A DNA stretch of 64,000 nt, taken from NCBI RefSeq assembly GCF_032854445.1, contig NC_088295.1, positions 12,015,385 through 12,079,384 of the forward strand. Direction: 5' to 3'. The DNA comes from Liolophura sinensis. Its lineage: Eukaryota > Mollusca > Polyplacophora > Chitonida > Chitonidae. Each line of letters opens with the position of its first letter. Position 1 is the stretch's first letter. Under the pieces are notes generated by a model. That model ran no database searches. It was not told the origin of the DNA and was given only the letters and a program-made list of their open reading frames with translations. This document shows, in pieces, positions 59,191 through 64,000 of this stretch. The translations under genes and the position numbers were made by a program.

Positions 59191-59391
59191 GAGCCGATAG
59201 TAAATCCGGAATTGTTTTTAGCATTTGCTGGCATGATGCAAAGATTTCGTTTCTGCGCTCCAGGAGGAGAGACCCTGGACGTGAATCCCACCGGAGCCTT
59301 GGTTGCCTTCACTCCGAAACGGTATAGAATATACACAGAACCAAGACGTTATAGGGTAATCCACACGGCAGTGACATGTTCAACACACTGA
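59191..59391 (+). CDS. Last exon of a cytochrome P450 (CYP2-like), upstream exons missing
   Basis: After an acceptor-like 'gggtctacag' the frame reads GEPIVNPELFLAFAGMMQRF, then RFCAPGGETLDVNPTGALVA and FTPKRYRIYTEPR, ending at TGA 59389-59391. This is the segment after the heme-binding Cys in clan-2 P450s: Gly-Glu, the ELFLFFA helix L, the LLQRF motif and the closing TPKPF-type strand. In the family this helix packs against heme; the protein would be a membrane-bound monooxygenase of the ER. The Cys-bearing exon (FxxGxRxCxG) was not found upstream in the window. The LTR element ends about 70 bases before this exon. It is either the terminal exon of a gene whose upstream exons lie to the left of the window's clear sequence, or a pseudogene fragment. 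Confidence 0.7.
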   Translation, partial: EPIVNPELFLAFAGMMQRFRFCAPGGETLDVNPTGALVAFTPKRYRIYTEPRRYRVIHTAVTCSTH

Positions 59392-61319
59392 AATGGCTGT
59401 TTTCACGGCCGGGCGTTGAAGCACTGTGGTGGATTTCAGGAAAAATAGAGACACGATCGCTTTTTTTTTATTTCAGTCTAAACTCTGACAATAACCCTAT
59501 GCTACAGACTTTTCTTTGGGAATGTGCAATTGAAATCCACTGATTATAAATAAGAACCAAGATTTTTGTATCTTTTAAATCATGAATTGTGATGAAAACT
59601 GGTGATCGTATTTCTCAGCTTTTTTTTTTGTTTTGTTTCCGTATATGTTTAGGGGAGTAGCAGATTAACACCAACAGTGACGTATTTTCCTCTTCAAACT
59701 GAACATGAATTTGAAATGAACAGAAGACCTCAGAAGAGGGATATTGTTTTAATATTGACATTGTTACTTGTTTTTACTTGAATAGCAATATACTTGCATG
59801 GCGTATACATATCTCGCCATGTAGCAATTGTTAAACTCTGTGTGTTGTATGACGACCTCCTGCTTAGAAAAATCGACTGTTGTATGACCTATCATCAAAG
59901 AAAAGTACTGACTGCTTCTTTCTGACGGTGTATTACCAGGTTTATTTACCATTTATATTATATTTTATTTCTTACATATTCCTTTGGGAACTGGTTTTAT
60001 AGGTTGTTTTGGAAGTGGATCTTGCGATTATTGACTTGAATCTGAATGACGAGTGGTACATAGGCCCACGAATGTCGCACTTTGAAGCTTAAATTCACTT
60101 CATTTCTTAAATTTTACGAGTATGATTCTCGTTTGGGTAATTATTGACGTAATTTAGCTCGTGACTATATACGGCTGCAAGTCTGCCGAAGTGGCGTTTA
60201 ACCGTAATCATTCATTCCGGAATCTCTGGCGTTCTGCTTCTTAATTGTGACTATTTCCGCTTAACACATGATACTATAATTCGAGGATTTATATGAATGT
60301 GTTGAATAAAATCGCCACGCTAAAGTTGGTGCAGCTATTGTAAAACAGCCGCAGTCAAAGCGCAACGGAAATACATATCATGAATAAGGCTTTACTTGTA
60401 AACTGTAATATATCTATCAAAAGTGACTTTAGTCAGTGACACGAAACAATACGATCTCTACACATGGATATTTTTGAAGTTTATATTTCTGCAAGGAAAA
60501 TGAAGTTAGAACATCATAATGTATAAGTCCATAATCTCGGTTTCGACGACAAAAGCCCATTGCCTCGGGTTACGTCATAATTGTTCAAAAACCAGTGGCA
60601 TGCTGGATATTGGGAGGAGTTCAAGATGTTTTGACGGAGGACGAAATCAGTTACCTCAACTGCTATCGACTTGACTGTAAACCCTGTTACTAACACTGTC
60701 ATATTTCAAATTGTTTACACGTTTTATTACAATATAATATTAATGAATGAGTTTTATTTTATCTCTTAGTGATACATGATCTCACGGAAGTATAGATTTA
60801 GAGATGGATGTAATGAAATTAAAGCCATGTAGTCTATTCACGGAGATAGTAGGGCTATGTGGAGTTTGTTCTAACCGCACGTTGGTGCAGCTATTGTAAA
60901 ACAAATTATTCTCCACGCCCATTGTCCAGCATGCAACTTGCTGTTGAATAATCAGGACGTCACCCTTGGTATCGAAACTAAGCATATGGAGTTTTACATT
61001 ATGAATTAGAAGAGGTATTCTAGCTGCATTTTCTTTGTAATAATATGGACGTACAACATATCAATGTGTAGAGCTTGTGTTATAACGTGTCACTGGCTAA
61101 AGGCAATTTTGGTAGTGAGTATGGCTGATCTTACACACAGGTGAATATAGGCGACTGTTTTAAAAAAAAAAAAGGCTACAGCATGTTACACGATTCTGAT
61201 ACTACTGAAATTTACACACCTGTAGAACATTCCCTGCGTCTTTCAGGTATATTAATCAAAACTGTTGACTGCTATTTTATACATGACTCCATCCTAATTT
61301 ATTATTTTTATTACTTCAT
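59392..61319. other. No recognised gene
   Basis: AT-rich DNA. A 23-bp word (gttggtgcagctattgtaaa plus aca) occurs in direct orientation near 60325 and 60873; otherwise no structure was seen. Confidence 0.5.
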
Positions 61320-61482
61320 GCTGGCTTCCTCTCCGGCTGTACGTGGGAAGGTCTTTCAGCAACCTGCAGATGGTCGTGGGTTTCTCCAGGTTCTGTCCGG
61401 TTTCCTCCCACAACAATGCTGGAAGCCGTCGTATAAGTGAAATATTCTTGAGTACGACGTAAAACACCAATCAAATTAAAAT
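61320..61482 (-). mobile_element. Dispersed molluscan repeat, reverse copy
   Basis: 'gctggcttcctctccggctg', 'gcagatggtcgtgggtttct', 'taagtgaaatattcttgagt' and 'acgtaaaacaccaatcaaat'. It directly precedes the 60-bp minisatellite. Confidence 0.8.
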
Positions 61483-61499
61483 ACTTTTATTACTAAGTA

Positions 61500-61815
61500 A
61501 CTTAGCCTTGTGGTATGGCGGGCCTCTTTTCTGTTGTATTCCTGCATGTTTTGGTGACTTAGCCTTGTGGTATGGCGGGCCTCTTTTCTGTTATATTGCT
61601 GTGTGATTTGGTACTTTAGCCTTGTGGTATGACGTGCCTCTTTTCGGTTGTATTCTTGCATGTTTTGGTACCCTAGCCTTGTGGTATGACGTGCCTCTTC
61701 CCTCTTATATTCCTGTTTGTTTTGGTACCCTAACCTTGTTTTATGGTGTGCCTCTTTCACGTTGTATTCTTATGTGTTTTAATACCTTAACCTTGTGGTA
61801 TGGTGTGCCTCTGAT
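61500..61815. repeat. Minisatellite, unit about 60 bp, about 5 copies
   Basis: The unit contains 'tagccttgtggtatggcggg', 'cctcttttctgttgtattcc' and 'tgcatgttttggtacc'. Both strands stay open across it, giving short repetitive frames. Confidence 0.88.
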
Positions 61816-62423
61816 GCTTATTAAATGTGATGAAAATCAGCACTTCGAATAATTCTAGACCAGTGACGTCAAACAACTTGCACTTAATATAACGGTATTT
61901 TCTTTTTATACGTCTACCGAGGAGTAAGTACACAAGTATATGTTTTGACAATCGACACGATATAAGGTTTCCTCTTAACTGACATACCTCAATGTAATTG
62001 TAGAAGGCCAGTGATAGAAATATAATTTTGGATGTAAAGTTTTCCCTTAGCTTCAGCACTAGGCGGTTTACTACAGACGTATGTGATAAGAATAATCCAA
62101 GAGCCAGGGTGTATACATAAGTTGCTATTTAAACTTTTACACCAACAGCTGAACAAAAATAAACGACTACAGCATAGAAAAGCAAACCAGAGCAGCGACA
62201 ATGTGGTATGCGGAATTTTACTGAATTAATTCATAATTTTTAACTGTCATTATTTACACAACCATTGAAATTACGTCCTTTCAAACCTCTAGGATTATAT
62301 TTTTGAATATATTTCAAAAAGTTACAAACATAGTCAAAAAAGAAAAGTAGATTAGCATTTGCCTGACGAAACACTAAATACATTAAAAGGTATAATGCAT
62401 ATACTATATATACACACAATAAG

Positions 62424-62442
62424 CCCCCCCCCCCCCCCCCCC
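62424..62442. repeat. Poly(C) tract, 19 bases
   Basis: An unbroken run of C. Such runs are prone to sequencing-length error and to forming G-quadruplex or i-motif structure. Confidence 0.9.
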
Positions 62443-62689
62443 AATTTTCCAGTCTTAAAATGCCATTATTTCCAATAATTTCTCTATATTCAACCATTCA
62501 TAGCCTGCACTGAACTGGGCGAATTTTCTCGTCATTAACGTCGCTGTTTGGTATAAATGCTATCTTTAAGCATATACATTATAATGGCAAAGCCTGACGG
62601 GATTTGCCAGCCCGTGTGACAAGAAAGCACCAAGAAGATATGCTATTTTGGAGTTACTGTAAATGCTTGCAGTAAGTATACGAAATTAG

Positions 62690-62970
62690 AACGACCTAAA
62701 TGAAGAACTTAGACGTGTATTTACCGTATAAAAATGTATCCACAAGTCAATATGACCTAAAGGATGAACTATTTACTCAATAAAAATGCATCCATAGGTA
62801 AAATGATCTAAAGGAAGAATTAATATAGACATGCATTTACCGTATACAAAGATGTAGTCCCTATCCATTACAAATGTCAATGATCTAACGGAAGAACATA
62901 GACTTGCATTCATCGTACAAAGATGGATGTCCTATCCACAACAAATCAATGTAGATGTGCATTTAAGGTG
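62690..62970. repeat. Degenerate tandem repeat, unit about 75 bp, about 4 copies
   Basis: Recurring words: 'gacctaaatgaagaactta', 'tgcatttaccgtatacaaag', 'atgatctaaaggaagaatta' and 'atgtcctatccacaac'. Spacing is irregular. Confidence 0.6.
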
Positions 62971-63011
62971 CAAACACGTACTGCTGCATTATATAATTAG
63001 CACTCATAACC

Positions 63012-63013
<2 letters not shown>

Positions 63014-63070
<57 letters not shown>
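63014..63070. repeat. (TA)n microsatellite, about 28 units
   Basis: An uninterrupted TA run that ends about 40 bases before a reverse copy of the dispersed repeat. Confidence 0.95.
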
Positions 63071-63073
<3 letters not shown>

Positions 63074-63107
63074 TAGAGCTAGACACAGGAGGTATTGTTA
63101 TAATTCT

Positions 63108-63259
63108 TCTTACAGGTCTGCCAGCAACCTGCGGATGGTCGTGGGTTTCCCCCGGGCTGTGCCCGGTTTCCGCCCACCATAATGCTGGCCGCCGTCGTAT
63201 AAGTGAAATATTCTTGAGTACGGCGTAAAACACCAATCAAATAAATAAATAAATAAATA
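63108..63259 (-). mobile_element. Dispersed molluscan repeat, well-kept reverse copy
   Basis: 'tgccagcaacctgcggatgg', 'gtttcccccgggctgtgccc', 'aagtgaaatattcttgagta' and 'cggcgtaaaacaccaatcaa', with an AATA tail. It is the closest copy to the apparent consensus. Confidence 0.85.
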
Positions 63260-64000
63260 TTATTCTTACCATAATTTTTTCATTTGGCCTTTACTTCATG
63301 GGCAAAAGCTAAGTCAGGTATCGTCAGGGGTCAACTCGGCAGTTGGGTCAAGGTCAAGGCTTCTCCGGCAGTAAGGCGGATTTGCATCTTTGCACATACT
63401 AATGCACACGTCATAGCGGCTGTCGTGGCTGTATGGACGTACATGTACATATACATATATATCTGAACACACAACTGTCATATTCGACGTTTGAGTTAGA
63501 ACCGCTCTGACCGTTTCACAGTTCACGGCACAGAAAAAGTTTGCCTTGGTAAGTACCACTAGTACATATATGCTGACAAAACTGATCACGACAAGTAGTG
63601 CATATTTCTACGTTATTTACATGGACAGTCAATGTCAAACTGGATATATTGTAAAGCCCTTTGCTTGTTTTAGGCTGTGGTGAGTATAGCTTCTGTATCT
63701 TGTGTTAAACTAGCGCCGTGTTATTTGAGTTCAGGTTGCCTACCCTACTTAATACGAATATAGGACGTTTAAATTCCGCATGCATGGGAACAGTCGTAGT
63801 GACGCCAGGTTTACTTTGTACATGTTAAGCGTCAGTGTACATGCAGCTTATGGTCTGTGTCTGTTTTATGCGAATAAATATGGGAATAGCTTCAGACGAG
63901 CTGTCATGGGGTCAGATAAGAGAACTGCTGGCGTAATATAGGTTAGTGCGCATTAAGAGAAAACAATAGAAACTTAACAAATAAGATGTTCTGTGTGGGC
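63260..64000. other. No recognised gene at the right edge
   Basis: No splice-supported exon, repeat or RNA gene was seen. Open frames of 60-90 codons on either strand lack coding character. Confidence 0.45.

Overview
The window is eukaryotic nuclear DNA, about 40% G+C by eye, with split genes, GT-AG introns, SINEs, MITEs and minisatellites. At least eleven copies or fragments of one interspersed repeat (core 'ttgattggtgtttacgcc' ... 'ggaaaccgggcagagcc') and several tRNA-headed SINEs are of the kind found throughout mollusc genomes. With the protein families seen, this suggests a mollusc, probably a bivalve or gastropod; the species cannot be given.

Layout. (1) 1-426, + strand: the C-terminal coding end of an unrecognised gene. 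(2) 2282-13215, - strand: a nine-exon gene that I identify as PALB2, partner and localiser of BRCA2. The exons close in frame to 1226 codons, and a 60-bp second exon sits at the same position as in vertebrate PALB2. (3) 13798-28055, + strand: a six-exon RAB40 gene (Rab-like GTPase with a SOCS box, 274 aa), head to head with PALB2 across about 580 bp holding ETS-type and NRF1-like sites. (4) 32268-33420, - strand: candidate exons of a small unrecognised gene. (5) 36019-37689, - strand: a single-exon gene for a 556-aa coiled-coil protein. (6) 43808-53159, - strand: a five-exon gene for a 264-aa protein with two membrane segments and a Gly/Tyr/Arg-rich tail; its introns hold several unrelated minisatellites and two TTAA-ended MITEs. 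(7) About 54459-59124, - strand: a broken Ty3/gypsy-type LTR retroelement fossil. (8) 59191-59391, + strand: the last exon of a cytochrome P450, separated from any upstream exons. (9) 59400-64000: repeat-rich DNA with no recognised gene.

The genes do not form a pathway. PALB2 would act in homologous recombination in the nucleus, linking BRCA1, BRCA2, RAD51 and MRG15. RAB40 would act as the substrate receptor of a CUL5 ubiquitin ligase at membranes. They are linked only by the shared promoter region. All exon models come from reading splice sites and phase by eye, supported by remembered family sequences; no alignment was run.
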